Shown one piece after another: positions 25,700 through 35,118 of a stretch of 64,000 bases of DNA; position 1 is the stretch's first letter; every line of letters starts with the position of its first letter. The stretch spans positions 62,001-126,000 of the forward strand of contig CBFIIQ010000002.1 of NCBI GenBank assembly GCA_965662685.1, given 5' to 3'. This DNA is from Eutrophocola sp965662685 (GTDB taxonomy: Bacteria; Pseudomonadota; Gammaproteobacteria; Pseudomonadales; Pseudohongiellaceae). A program made the translations under genes and the position numbers. Below the pieces are notes generated by a model. The model was not told the DNA's origin. It was given only the letters and a program-made list of their open reading frames with translations, and made no database searches.

Positions 25700-26431
25700 T
25701 TGTCTGACAGAGATACATTATTTGCCAGCGGATTGCCTAACGAACACTTTGTGTTTGACGAAAAGGTGGCTGCCGTTTTTCCCGATATGATCAATCGCTC
25801 TGTGCCGGGGTACGCGACCATCATTGCCATGATTGGCACGCTGTCAGCCGAATACGTCCAGCCCGATAGTGTTTGCTATGATCTGGGTTGTTCTCTGGGC
25901 GCAGCAAGCTTGTCCATGCGCCATAGTATTCGGGCAGAAAATTGCACTATCGTTGCGGTAGATAACTCAGCTGCAATGGTGGAAGGTTGCCGACGGGCAA
26001 TGGAGAGCGATAGTGCAATGCTTCCGGTTGAGGTGTGCTGCGAAGATATTCTCGACACGCCGGTGAATAATGCCTCTATGGTAGTGATGAATTTCACCCT
26101 GCAATTTGTAAAGCCGGAGGCACGAGACGAACTACTGGCACGTATCTATAAAGGCCTGTTGCCCGGCGGCATGTTGATTTTGTCTGAAAAAATACTTTTT
26201 GAAGATTCTGCGCTGAATGATCTGTTTATAGAAATGTACCATCGTTTTAAAGAGCAGCAGGGTTATTCAAAACTTGAGATTAGTCGCAAACGTGCTGCCC
26301 TTGAAAAAGTGCTTATTCCTGAAACTATAGCGGCTCATGAGAGTCGTCTGAAAAAGGCCGGCTTTGAGACATTTGACGTCTGGTTTCAGTGCTTTAACTT
26401 TGCCTCGATCGTTGCAGTTAAGTCCCATTAA
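25700..26431 (+). CDS. cmoA: Carboxy-S-adenosyl-L-methionine synthase
   Basis: The start is a TTG at 25700 with AGGGA about ten bases upstream; the frame is open from 25514, but that part overlaps the HIT gene. The 243-residue product begins with SDRDTLFASGLPNEHF and continues with the CmoA signatures FDEKVAAVFPDMINRSVPGY, VCYDLGCSLGAASLSMR and MVVMNFTLQFV. It makes carboxy-SAM from SAM and prephenate for tRNA wobble modification by CmoB, encoded next. Confidence 0.95.
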   Translation: MSDRDTLFASGLPNEHFVFDEKVAAVFPDMINRSVPGYATIIAMIGTLSAEYVQPDSVCYDLGCSLGAASLSMRHSIRAENCTIVAVDNSAAMVEGCRRAMESDSAMLPVEVCCEDILDTPVNNASMVVMNFTLQFVKPEARDELLARIYKGLLPGGMLILSEKILFEDSALNDLFIEMYHRFKEQQGYSKLEISRKRAALEKVLIPETIAAHESRLKKAGFETFDVWFQCFNFASIVAVKSH

Positions 26432-26465
26432 TAAAACGTCACGTTAAACCACGGCGGAAACCACA

Positions 26466-27449
26466 TTGCCTGAGCCTATTGAAAACCTGGTAAATTATTC
26501 AGAACTGATTTCTGTTCTGGAAAATACCCAGTTCTCGCCCATCATTGAAAAACTGCCAAAGAATTTTCTTGCCGCATTTAACCATGGAGATTTTGCCGGC
26601 TGGGTAGAAGCGCTTCGAGCTTTGCCGGACATGGAGCCGGATTCATGGGATTTAGAGAAAGGGGTTCGAATTGGATCCGCTGCCCAGTGTGATGATGGTC
26701 AACGCCAACAGTTAAAACAGAGTCTTTTGAAGATTCACCCCTGGCGTAAAGGGCCTTTTGAGCTTTTTGGTCTGGAAATCGATACGGAGTGGCGTTCGGA
26801 CTGGAAATGGGACAGATTGAAAGGACATATATCCCCATTGGAAAACCGGAATGTGCTGGATGTGGGTTGTGGCAATGGTTATCACTGCTGGCGTATGGCG
26901 GGAGCAGGCGCCCGATTTGTGCTTGGCGTCGATTCCCACCTGTTGTTCACCATGCAATATTGGGCTATTCGACAGTTTCTGAAAATTCCACCTGTGTTTG
27001 TGGTGCCTCTGGCACTGGAAGATTTGCCTGCTGAATTAAAAGCCTTCGACAGCGTTTTTTCCATGGGTGTGCTTTATCATCGCCGCTCACCGTTTGATCA
27101 TCTCTATGGTTTGAAGGACTGTATACGTCCGGGAGGAGAGCTGATACTGGAAACCCTGGTGATTGAGGGTGAGAAAGGAATGACCCTGGTGCCGCAGGGA
27201 CGTTATGCCCGGATGCCAAATGTCTGGTTTCTGCCCACTTGTGACACTCTTCATGACTGGCTGGAAAAAGCCGGATTTCGGAATATCCGTTTGCTCGATG
27301 TCAGTACAACATCCATAGAAGAGCAGCGTACGACTGAATGGATGACCTTTGAATCATTGCCCCGGGCGCTCGATAAAAATGACCTGACCATTACTATTGA
27401 AGGCTATCCATCACCCATGCGCGCGGTATTTGTGGCTGAAAAACCTTAA
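26466..27449 (+). CDS. cmoB: tRNA U34 carboxymethyltransferase
   Basis: A 327-residue enzyme. WRSDWKWDRLKGHISPLENR and VLDVGCGNGYHCWRMAGAGA are diagnostic, as is SMGVLYHRRSPFDHL. It uses carboxy-SAM from CmoA to turn ho5U34 into cmo5U34 in tRNA. The start is TTG (26466) with GGA eight bases upstream. The gene follows cmoA by 34 bases; length matches the family. Confidence 0.95.
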   Translation: MPEPIENLVNYSELISVLENTQFSPIIEKLPKNFLAAFNHGDFAGWVEALRALPDMEPDSWDLEKGVRIGSAAQCDDGQRQQLKQSLLKIHPWRKGPFELFGLEIDTEWRSDWKWDRLKGHISPLENRNVLDVGCGNGYHCWRMAGAGARFVLGVDSHLLFTMQYWAIRQFLKIPPVFVVPLALEDLPAELKAFDSVFSMGVLYHRRSPFDHLYGLKDCIRPGGELILETLVIEGEKGMTLVPQGRYARMPNVWFLPTCDTLHDWLEKAGFRNIRLLDVSTTSIEEQRTTEWMTFESLPRALDKNDLTITIEGYPSPMRAVFVAEKP

Positions 27450-27665
27450 AGCACGAATTAACACTTTAGTATTGGCTCAATTTCCTCTACAATTTTGCAT
27501 TTTTCTTGCACAGTTGATCCATAATTGTTCGCGGTGCATAATTTTAAAGTATTAAGAAAGATTTCCCTATAGCGCTTTATATCAAGTATATATTGCAACC
27601 ATCGGCCAATATGAGTCCGTTTTGATGGGTGGCTATACAAAGAAATAAGGATACCAGTGTAACTT

Positions 27666-28631
27666 ATGGCCAGACCATTACGCATCGAATACCCCAATGC
27701 TTATTACCATGTCACTAATCGGGGAGAAGAGGGGGTATCAGTATTCCCGGGGCCTAAATATTTTCAGGCATTTCTGGATTGTATAGCTGAGGCTGGCAAA
27801 CGCTTCAATGTTGATATTGTTTGCTATTGTCTGTTGAGAAATGAATACAGTCTGCTTATAAAAACACCCGAAGGAAATCTCAGTCGTTTTATGCGACAGG
27901 TAGACGGGCTATACACGCAGCATTACCAGAAACTGAAAAAAGAAAGTGGTTCGGTTTTCAAGTCACGCTATAAATCTGTGTTGTTGCAGCCTGAAAAGTA
28001 TTTGTTGGGTGTGTCCCGTCATATTCATAATCTTCCCAGAAAAAATAAAACCAGACCTGAAAATTATTCATGGTCATCCTTTGCGGCCTATACCAATAAG
28101 GCAAAAGCGCCGGTCTGGCTAAAACGCGATGAAGTGATATCCATGATGAGTTCCGGTGCGCGTCCGAATGCACGTTATGGCGCTTATGTTGCCGAGGGTG
28201 TGGACGCAGAGCTGGCGCATTTTTATGGCAAGAAAAATTTACTTTCCATCCTTGGCGATGAGCGCTTCAAAAAACGTGCACAGGGAAAACTCATGCCGGG
28301 AACAGCAAGAGGAAAGTCCAAGGGCCCGCAAGCAAGATTGCGTCCATCGATAAAAAAGGTTGTTACCATTGTAGCTGCGCATTTCAAAGTGCCTGAAAAA
28401 AGTATCTATCAGGCTGCCCGTGGTCCTGGCTCCAGAAATCTGCCGCGCTGGACAGCTATGTATCTTTGTCAGGAAGTAGCCGGCGTTACCTTGCAGGATA
28501 TTGCCCGGCGTTTTGGTTTAAAACGCTACGGAACCGTCTCTACAACTATTGGAAAGCTGAAGCAGGAATTTATAGATTCGCCGAAAAGTTACAGCGCAGT
28601 TAAAAAGTTACGCGCACAGTTGTCCCCCTGA
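27666..28631 (+). CDS. RAYT/TnpA-REP-like protein with lost HUH histidines
   Basis: A 321-residue protein. The N-terminal two thirds match the REP-associated Y1 transposase fold: RIEYPNAYYHVTNRGEEG, then CYCLLRNEYSLLIKTP, then LYTQHYQKLKKESGSVFKSR and SRHIHNLP. In active enzymes the middle block reads N-HYH-LL; here both metal-binding histidines are changed (NEYSLL), while a tyrosine is kept in LYTQHY. The last 90 residues form a DnaA-C-like helix-turn-helix (LPRWTAMYLCQEVAGVTLQD). It may be a domesticated, DNA-binding RAYT. Two REP-type palindromes lie in the window. No inverted repeats flank the gene. Confidence 0.83.
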   Translation: MARPLRIEYPNAYYHVTNRGEEGVSVFPGPKYFQAFLDCIAEAGKRFNVDIVCYCLLRNEYSLLIKTPEGNLSRFMRQVDGLYTQHYQKLKKESGSVFKSRYKSVLLQPEKYLLGVSRHIHNLPRKNKTRPENYSWSSFAAYTNKAKAPVWLKRDEVISMMSSGARPNARYGAYVAEGVDAELAHFYGKKNLLSILGDERFKKRAQGKLMPGTARGKSKGPQARLRPSIKKVVTIVAAHFKVPEKSIYQAARGPGSRNLPRWTAMYLCQEVAGVTLQDIARRFGLKRYGTVSTTIGKLKQEFIDSPKSYSAVKKLRAQLSP

Positions 28632-28725
28632 ATTTCCCGCCCTAATTAACCCTTGTTTTTACAATTATGGGCTTTACACTCCTGTGTGAAGTCCTTATCC
28701 GCCCAGATAAACGGGTTTGCTGAAA

Positions 28726-30507
28726 ATGAGTGTGGTCAAAGAAAATATAAAGCATGATCGTCCCCTGGAGCTGGGGTCATTTTTACGTGAACTGGAAAAA
28801 GCTGGACGTATCAACAAGGACCAGCTTGATGACGTCGCTGCACGCCGTCGCAGTAGCGCGCAACAAAAAGCTCACCTGCTTCTGTTCATTGCTGAGCAGG
28901 ACCTGGATGATCAGAAAAATCCCGGACAAAAACTTAACCTGGAATCACTGACTCGTTTCCTGGCGGAGTGGTCTGATCAGGATTATTACCATATCGATCC
29001 TTTGAGTATTGATGCGGCCAAAGTAACCCAGGTCATGTCCTATGCATTTACCCAGCGCCACAAAATTATGGCGGTGGCGGTTACCGCAAATGAAGTTGTC
29101 ATCGCCAGTGCCGAGCCTTTCGTTTCTGCCTGGGAAGAAGACCTGATTCATGTGTTGAAAAAACCAATCAAGCGAGTTATTGCAAATCCGGTTGAACTAC
29201 AGCGCATGACTGAAGAGCTCTACCGATTGGCAGCTTCCATTGATATGGCTACTACCGGCAGTAACTCTTCCAGTGTTGGCATTACCAATCTTGAGCAGAT
29301 GCTGGAACTTGGTGCACTCAAGGATCCGGAAGCTAATGACCAGCATGTGGTTCGCATTGTGGACTGGCTGTTGCAATATGCTTTTGAACAAAGAGCAAGT
29401 GATATCCATATCGAACCCCGGCGTGAAGTAGGTAATGTCCGCTTCCGTATCGACGGTGTGTTGTACACGGTCTACCAGATTCCCATGCAGGTGATGAATG
29501 CTGTAACCAGTCGTCTGAAAATTCTGGGGCGAATGAATGTTGCAGAAAAACGTAAACCCCAGGATGGTCGTCTGAAAACCAAAAGCCCGGAAGGCAATGA
29601 AATTGAATTGCGTCTTTCCACACTACCGACTGCCTTTGGCGAAAAAATGGTGATGCGGATTTTTGATCCGGATGTGCTGTTACGCTCATTTGCAGCGCTG
29701 GGATTTGATGATCAGGACCTGGAAAGCTGGAAGACCATGATAGCCAGAAAAAACGGAATTATTTTGATCACTGGCCCTACCGGTAGCGGTAAAACCACAA
29801 CCCTGTATTCCACACTCAAGAGCCTGTCCACCAAGGAAGTAAATGTCTGCACCATAGAAGACCCGATAGAAATGGTTGAATCCAGCTTCAATCAAATGCA
29901 GGTGCAGGAAAATATCGACCTGACCTTTGCCGGGGGAATCAAGGCATTACTCAGGCAGGATCCTGACATAATTATGATCGGTGAGATCAGGGATCTGGAG
30001 ACAGCGGAGATGGCTATTCAGGCGGCACTTACCGGTCATCTGGTTTTATCATCCTTGCATACCAATGATGCGCCTACTGCCATTAGCCGGTTGCTGGAAC
30101 TTGGCGTACCTTCCTATCTGGTGAGGGCAACCCTGGTCGGTGTGGTGGCACAACGTCTGGTGAGAACCTTGTGTGCCCATTGCAAGCAGGAGACGCAAAT
30201 TGACGCCGAAATCTGGAATGTGTTGGTTAAGCCCTGGACTGTTCCCTTGCCGAAACAGGTTTATGAGCCTGTTGGTTGCCAGGAGTGTCGCGAAACCGGT
30301 TTCAAGGGCAGGCAGGGAATTTATGAAGTGATGCCATTTTCGGAAGCCCTACAGGAATATGCCGAAGACAAGGGTGACTTGTCCAAACTTAGACTACAGG
30401 CCTATAAAGAAGGCATGCGCAGTCTCAGGCTTAGCGGTGCACTTAAAGTTGCCGCCGGACTGACCACCATTAACGAGGTTCTGCGTGTTGCACCGGAGAG
30501 TCGGTAA
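28726..30507 (+). CDS. GspE/PilB-type secretion ATPase
   Basis: A 593-residue protein from the ATG at 28726 (a TTG at 28717 is also open). It has an N-terminal T2SS-E-like domain, GPTGSGKTTTLYST (Walker A) near residue 350, VCTIEDPIEM (Asp box), LRQDPDIIMIGEIRDLETAE (Walker B), and LTGHLVLSSLHTNDAP (His box). A CAHC...CQEC zinc motif follows. Such ATPases drive assembly of type II secretion pseudopili or type IV pili. No other secretion or pilus gene is next to it. FimX is encoded 24 kb away. Confidence 0.88.
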   Translation: MSVVKENIKHDRPLELGSFLRELEKAGRINKDQLDDVAARRRSSAQQKAHLLLFIAEQDLDDQKNPGQKLNLESLTRFLAEWSDQDYYHIDPLSIDAAKVTQVMSYAFTQRHKIMAVAVTANEVVIASAEPFVSAWEEDLIHVLKKPIKRVIANPVELQRMTEELYRLAASIDMATTGSNSSSVGITNLEQMLELGALKDPEANDQHVVRIVDWLLQYAFEQRASDIHIEPRREVGNVRFRIDGVLYTVYQIPMQVMNAVTSRLKILGRMNVAEKRKPQDGRLKTKSPEGNEIELRLSTLPTAFGEKMVMRIFDPDVLLRSFAALGFDDQDLESWKTMIARKNGIILITGPTGSGKTTTLYSTLKSLSTKEVNVCTIEDPIEMVESSFNQMQVQENIDLTFAGGIKALLRQDPDIIMIGEIRDLETAEMAIQAALTGHLVLSSLHTNDAPTAISRLLELGVPSYLVRATLVGVVAQRLVRTLCAHCKQETQIDAEIWNVLVKPWTVPLPKQVYEPVGCQECRETGFKGRQGIYEVMPFSEALQEYAEDKGDLSKLRLQAYKEGMRSLRLSGALKVAAGLTTINEVLRVAPESR

Positions 30508-30622
30508 GCTTGAGTGCCAGATTGCCACAAGGCTGTGCAGTGATACTTGAAAGAGATATTTTTTCCGTGCTTCCTATGTTGAAAGTGATAGCAGAAATAT
30601 TCAGGCAAGAGACCAGCAGCCC

Positions 30623-31645
30623 ATGAAGATTCTGATTATCGGTCCTTCCTGGGTCGGCGACATGGTGATGGCGCAGAGCCTGTTCATAAGCCTGAAACAA
30701 AATAATCCTGAGGCTGAAATAGATGTACTTGCGCCTGGCTGGTGCAAGGCTCTGGTTGATCATATGCCACAAATCAACCGCGCCATTGAGATGACTATTG
30801 GCCATGGCGAGCTGGCAATTGGCAAGCGCAGGGCTTTGGCCAGCTCACTAAAACAGGAAAATTACGATCAGGCGATAGTGCTTCCCAATTCATTCAAGTC
30901 CGCACTCATTCCCTGGTTTGCCGGTATACCTGTCAGAACAGGATGGCGAGGTGAAGCCAGAGGTTGGTTGCTTAATGACTGTCGGGTACTGAACAAGCAA
31001 TCCTATCCCTTGATGGTTGAACGTTTTATTGCCCTGGCCTACCCGGACCAGGCGATCTTGCCCGCTGAATTGCCCCGGCCCGCACTTGACGTCAATGCAG
31101 ACTCTTTTGTGCTGGTGCTGGAAAAACTATCACTGGCTATCGAGAAGCCGGTATTGATACTTTGTCCAGGTGCCGAATTTGGCGAGGCAAAAAAATGGCC
31201 GGCATCCGGCTATGCAGCCGTTGCCAGCCACTGGCTATCCGAGAATGGCCAGGTCTGGATTTTGGGCTCGCCCAACGACAGCAAGGATGCTGAAAAAATT
31301 ATCAATTCTCTGGCACAGGAAAGTGTAAGGGATTGTATTGATCTGACCGGAAAAACATCCCTGGGAGACGCGATTGACCTGATGTCCTGCGCAACCCGGG
31401 TGATCAGTAATGATTCCGGCCTGATGCATATAGCTGCGGCGCTGGAGCGTCCGCAGGTCGTAATATACGGATCAACTTCCCCGGCTTTCACGCCACCACT
31501 TGCAGATAAGGTAGAGATTGTTTCCCTGGATCTGGAGTGTAGTCCCTGTTTCAAAAGGAACTGCCCATTGGGACATACCAACTGCCTGAAGTTACTTGAG
31601 CCTGAACAAGTCATTCGCTCGTTAGATGAGCTGGATTCACCATGA
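30623..31645 (+). CDS. waaF: ADP-heptose:LPS heptosyltransferase II
   Basis: A 340-residue GT-9 enzyme. IIGPSWVGDMVMAQSLF is the N-terminal signature, FAGIPVRTGWRGEARGWL the acceptor loop, and LCPGAEFGEAKKWP the heptose-donor region; ISNDSGLMHIAAALERP is the family motif. It adds the second heptose of the LPS inner core. The stop overlaps the next start by four bases. Confidence 0.94.
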   Translation: MKILIIGPSWVGDMVMAQSLFISLKQNNPEAEIDVLAPGWCKALVDHMPQINRAIEMTIGHGELAIGKRRALASSLKQENYDQAIVLPNSFKSALIPWFAGIPVRTGWRGEARGWLLNDCRVLNKQSYPLMVERFIALAYPDQAILPAELPRPALDVNADSFVLVLEKLSLAIEKPVLILCPGAEFGEAKKWPASGYAAVASHWLSENGQVWILGSPNDSKDAEKIINSLAQESVRDCIDLTGKTSLGDAIDLMSCATRVISNDSGLMHIAAALERPQVVIYGSTSPAFTPPLADKVEIVSLDLECSPCFKRNCPLGHTNCLKLLEPEQVIRSLDELDSP

Positions 31646-32778
31646 AAATCGCACTGGTATTGTTTAACTGGTTTCCACATGGTGGCTTACAGCGTGATTG
31701 TTTGGGGATAGCCAATAGTCTGGTTAAAAAGGGAATTGAAGTCGATGTTATATGCATGAGTTGGGAAGGGAGTGTGCCTGAGGGCATCAATCGGGTGATT
31801 CCTTCCTTCGAGGCTAAAAACAAAGTGGCAGCAAGAAAAGGCTTTGCTGAATTTGTTTTGCAGGTCACTGCTGAAGAGGATTACCTGACGGTGCTCGGCT
31901 TTAACCGCTTGCCCGGGCTGGATTATTATTTTGCCGCCGATACCTGTTTTGCCTGGAAAGCCAATCGGGAACGAAACTGGCTTTATAGACTGGCGCCGCG
32001 CAGTCGCCAATACCTGGCGTTTGAAGAGGCAGTTTTTGGGCCACAAAGTGACACCAAAATATTTATGCTCTCCCCGGGTCAAAAAGACGAATACCTGGCC
32101 TGTTATCCCAAGTCCGGAAAACGCATGATAAATATTCCTCCCGGTATCGAGAAAAATCGCATGGCTGCTGGAGATGCTCCGGAACTAAGACAATCTTTGC
32201 GTTATGAATTTGGTATTGCGGATCAACAGTTGCTGGTTCTGCAAGTAGGCTCAGGATTTCCCATAAAGGGGGTTGAGCGTTCGCTGGCGGCACTGGCCTC
32301 ATTGCCTGAAGAGCTTGGAAGCAGGACAAGATTATTTATTATTGGCAGAGATGATTCGCAACGCTATGAAAAAATGGCAGAAAATTTTGGCATAGCAGCA
32401 AATGTCACTTTTTTTAAAAGCCGTGATGATTTGCCGCGCTTTTATCAGGGAGCTGACCTTCTATTACATCCTTCTGTGAAGGAAAGCGCTGGCATGGTTT
32501 TGCTTGAGGCGATCGTCGCCGGCTTGCCTGTACTGACTACCGCTTCCTGTGGCTATGCTTTCCATGTCAGGCAGGCGCAGGCCGGTGTAGTTATTACTGA
32601 TCCATTCAGCCAGCAGGCTCTAAATGAAGCGCTGCAAAAAATGTTGCAGAGCAAAGATAAAAGTCACTGGCGTAACAACGGTATCGCCTACGGACAAGCA
32701 CAGAATCTCTACGATATGCCGGATGCAGTAGCATCATTGCTGTTAAATGCGATCAGGGGAGTCGATGATGGCAAATGA
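31642..32778 (+). CDS. waaG: LPS core glycosyltransferase, WaaG-type (GT4)
   Basis: A 378-residue GT4 enzyme. FNWFPHGGLQRDCLGIANSL matches the WaaG N-terminus, and KESAGMVLLEAIVAGLPVLT is the EX7E nucleotide-sugar motif. In the model pathway it adds the first outer-core glucose to heptose II. It lies between waaF and waaP with overlaps on both sides, the conserved order of the core operon. Confidence 0.92.
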   Translation: MKIALVLFNWFPHGGLQRDCLGIANSLVKKGIEVDVICMSWEGSVPEGINRVIPSFEAKNKVAARKGFAEFVLQVTAEEDYLTVLGFNRLPGLDYYFAADTCFAWKANRERNWLYRLAPRSRQYLAFEEAVFGPQSDTKIFMLSPGQKDEYLACYPKSGKRMINIPPGIEKNRMAAGDAPELRQSLRYEFGIADQQLLVLQVGSGFPIKGVERSLAALASLPEELGSRTRLFIIGRDDSQRYEKMAENFGIAANVTFFKSRDDLPRFYQGADLLLHPSVKESAGMVLLEAIVAGLPVLTTASCGYAFHVRQAQAGVVITDPFSQQALNEALQKMLQSKDKSHWRNNGIAYGQAQNLYDMPDAVASLLLNAIRGVDDGK

Positions 32779-33574
32779 TGTTTTTATCAGAGAAGAACTG
32801 CAGCCATATCTGCCGAAAAAAAATATATTTTCGTTTATTGCCAGAATGGAAGGTGAAGAGTTTCGTGCGCTGGAATCCAGACGCACGATTGCTGCTGACC
32901 TCGGGGGCAAGCGTTACTTTGTCAAATATCACCGGGGTACCGGTACTGCGGAAATTCTGAAAAACCTGTTGCAGTTGCGCTTGCCGGTGGTTAGTGCCCG
33001 CAATGAATGGCTAGCCCTTTCCCGTCTTGATGCTCTGGGTATAAAAGTTCCTCAAATAGCAGCCTATGGCAAGCGTGGCTTGCTGCCCCAGACATGCGAA
33101 TCCTTTATTGTGACAGATGATGTTGGAACCCAGGAGACCCTGGAAGATCTCACCAGAAACTGGTTAACAACAGCGCCGGCATTTTCGCAAAAGCTGGCAC
33201 TCATTAAAGAAGTGGCTGCTATAAGCCGACGTATGCATGGGCATGGTATCTGTCATCGTGATTATTACATTTGCCACTTCATGGTAAGCGGTAATGTTGA
33301 GGATGATGTTAAGAATAATAAGGAGACTAAATCGCTAACCCTGATTGACTTGCATCGTGCACTCGTTAAGCCGAACCTGGGGCGCCGCTGGGTAATCAAG
33401 GATATTGGCAGTCTGTATTTCTCAGCGATGGATATCGGATTAACAAAGCGCGACCTGTTTCGCTTTGTTCGCTTTTACTCAGGGAAGTCGGCCAAAAAAG
33501 CATTAACCGGCAAGCGGGATTTCTGGAAGCAGGTGCTTGAGCGCGCCAAAAAACTGAAAAGTCGGCATTCCTGA
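32768..33574 (+). CDS. waaP: LPS core heptose(I) kinase
   Basis: The ATG at 32768 has AGGGGAG six bases upstream and overlaps waaG by eleven bases; in-frame ATGs also occur at 32747 and 32765. The 268-residue protein has the WaaP start, IAADLGGKRYFVKYHRGT (ATP lysine) and GHGICHRDYYICHFMV with the catalytic HRD, then LTLIDLHRALVKP (metal-binding Asp). It phosphorylates heptose I, which is important for outer-membrane stability. Confidence 0.94.
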   Translation: MANDVFIREELQPYLPKKNIFSFIARMEGEEFRALESRRTIAADLGGKRYFVKYHRGTGTAEILKNLLQLRLPVVSARNEWLALSRLDALGIKVPQIAAYGKRGLLPQTCESFIVTDDVGTQETLEDLTRNWLTTAPAFSQKLALIKEVAAISRRMHGHGICHRDYYICHFMVSGNVEDDVKNNKETKSLTLIDLHRALVKPNLGRRWVIKDIGSLYFSAMDIGLTKRDLFRFVRFYSGKSAKKALTGKRDFWKQVLERAKKLKSRHS

Positions 33575-33602
33575 CGGGGCTTTTACTTTCATGGATCTCT
33601 AT

Positions 33603-35114
33603 TCAGGGCAGCACCTGATAGATCACAATGGCATCATCACGCTTGTTCGCAAATCTTGCTATTTCTGTGATGTCAGTCATGGTGCCAAGAACCTCTCTGC
33701 TGTCAGTGTCATCATGAGGAAGATCCAGTACCAGATAATCATTAGCCTGGTATAGCAAAAGGCTTTCTGCAGGGTCGGTTTCAATATCATCATAATCTGC
33801 TATCAGGCCGCTAAAATAGGCAACGGCAAAACTGTTAGTCTGCACCTTATTGTCCTCAGCAATATTCTCCCGCGCCCAGTCACCGGCTTGTCTTATATAG
33901 GTTTTTGAGTAACCGAAAGTTACCAGGCTGTCTGCTGCAAAAAATAATGCCAGGCTGACAAAAAAGATTTTAAAACGTTTAACACTTTTTTCCTGTATGG
34001 ATAACTGGTACAGATTTTCAATCAGCAGAGGTAACAGAGTTAGCAGTAATAGTGCTGCCAGCACAGCGTAGCGTGTTGTCAGGAACTGCATAATAGAAAC
34101 AAAAATCAGCAACACCAGCAAAGCGCTTCCGAAAAAAAATAACCAGGGCCATTTGTTTTCAGATGAAAGTCCGAGTCTGCCACTTATCCAGCCATAAAAC
34201 AGGAAAACACAAACAGGGGGGCTGATAGTCATTACCAGCGTACTTGTCAGCGCATAAAAATAACCAAATACAAGTACCACCATCCCCTTGCCGGTAAAAA
34301 TTTCAATCTGTTCGGAAATATGTAAAGACAGGGCTACGTTTTCTGCTGCGTTGGATAAGGTGTCCGGGTATTCATTGAGTAAGGGTAAGTACCAGCGATA
34401 AGTAAAATTGAATATTTCAAACAGGTTGATACCTGCCAGCGCAAAAATAATTAATATTGCCAGCGCAGAAGCCAGCATGATGAATAAAAGTGTGAAGAGT
34501 CGTGCGGTTTTCTTCTGTACTGGAGAAACCCCGGAAATAAGAAGTGAAAATGGTGTGATTGCCAGCAGGATCAAACCTTCCAGTCTGAATAAAACTGCCA
34601 CTGCCATGGTCAGAGTCCAGCCCCAGGCATTGGCTAGTCTGCCGCTTTTCGCGAAACGAATAAATTGCGTAAGTGCGCTCAGGCATAAAGCCCAATAGGC
34701 AAAATCACGAATAAGAAAGTAACGCATTTCATTTATGGTGGGATAACAAAGTATAACCGCTGCCGCAAAAACCTTAACTGAACTACTCTGGTTAAACTCC
34801 ATAACCAATGTAATAAAGGCATAAACAAGAACAGCCAGTGCAAGCATATTAACCAGGTGGGCCGCATACATCAGTCCAATCGGTAACAAGCTTGCCATGC
34901 AGGCAATCAGTACTGAGTACCAGTACCAACCATAGTTGACGAGGGTAGCGTTCAGGCCCTGTTGTGAAAATAATTCTGCCGCCCGCAGATAACTGAAAGC
35001 ATCATCATTAGGGATCGGACTGCCGGTGATTATGATTATGGAGAAGCAACAGCTAAGGACAATACCAATTATTCTGATATCGATACTCTGCAATGTACGG
35101 GTAAGTGAGCTCAT
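33603..35114 (-). CDS. GT-C family membrane glycosyltransferase-like protein
   Basis: A 503-residue protein with about eleven membrane helices. SPIPNDDAFSYLRAAELFSQ after the first helix is the acidic DD motif of GT-C/ArnT-like enzymes that use polyprenyl-phosphate sugars. The C-terminal 100 residues are a soluble domain. It is convergent with waaP and follows the LpxL fusion gene by four bases, so it belongs to the LPS locus. It may decorate LPS, but the donor is unknown. Confidence 0.75.
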   Translation of the reverse strand: MSSLTRTLQSIDIRIIGIVLSCCFSIIIITGSPIPNDDAFSYLRAAELFSQQGLNATLVNYGWYWYSVLIACMASLLPIGLMYAAHLVNMLALAVLVYAFITLVMEFNQSSSVKVFAAAVILCYPTINEMRYFLIRDFAYWALCLSALTQFIRFAKSGRLANAWGWTLTMAVAVLFRLEGLILLAITPFSLLISGVSPVQKKTARLFTLLFIMLASALAILIIFALAGINLFEIFNFTYRWYLPLLNEYPDTLSNAAENVALSLHISEQIEIFTGKGMVVLVFGYFYALTSTLVMTISPPVCVFLFYGWISGRLGLSSENKWPWLFFFGSALLVLLIFVSIMQFLTTRYAVLAALLLLTLLPLLIENLYQLSIQEKSVKRFKIFFVSLALFFAADSLVTFGYSKTYIRQAGDWARENIAEDNKVQTNSFAVAYFSGLIADYDDIETDPAESLLLYQANDYLVLDLPHDDTDSREVLGTMTDITEIARFANKRDDAIVIYQVLP

Positions 35115-35118
35115 AAAG

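Noticed and set aside
28690..28706. Third REP copy near the RAYT gene
   Set aside because: Only CCTTATCCG matches; the GGATGC half is missing within the expected distance.
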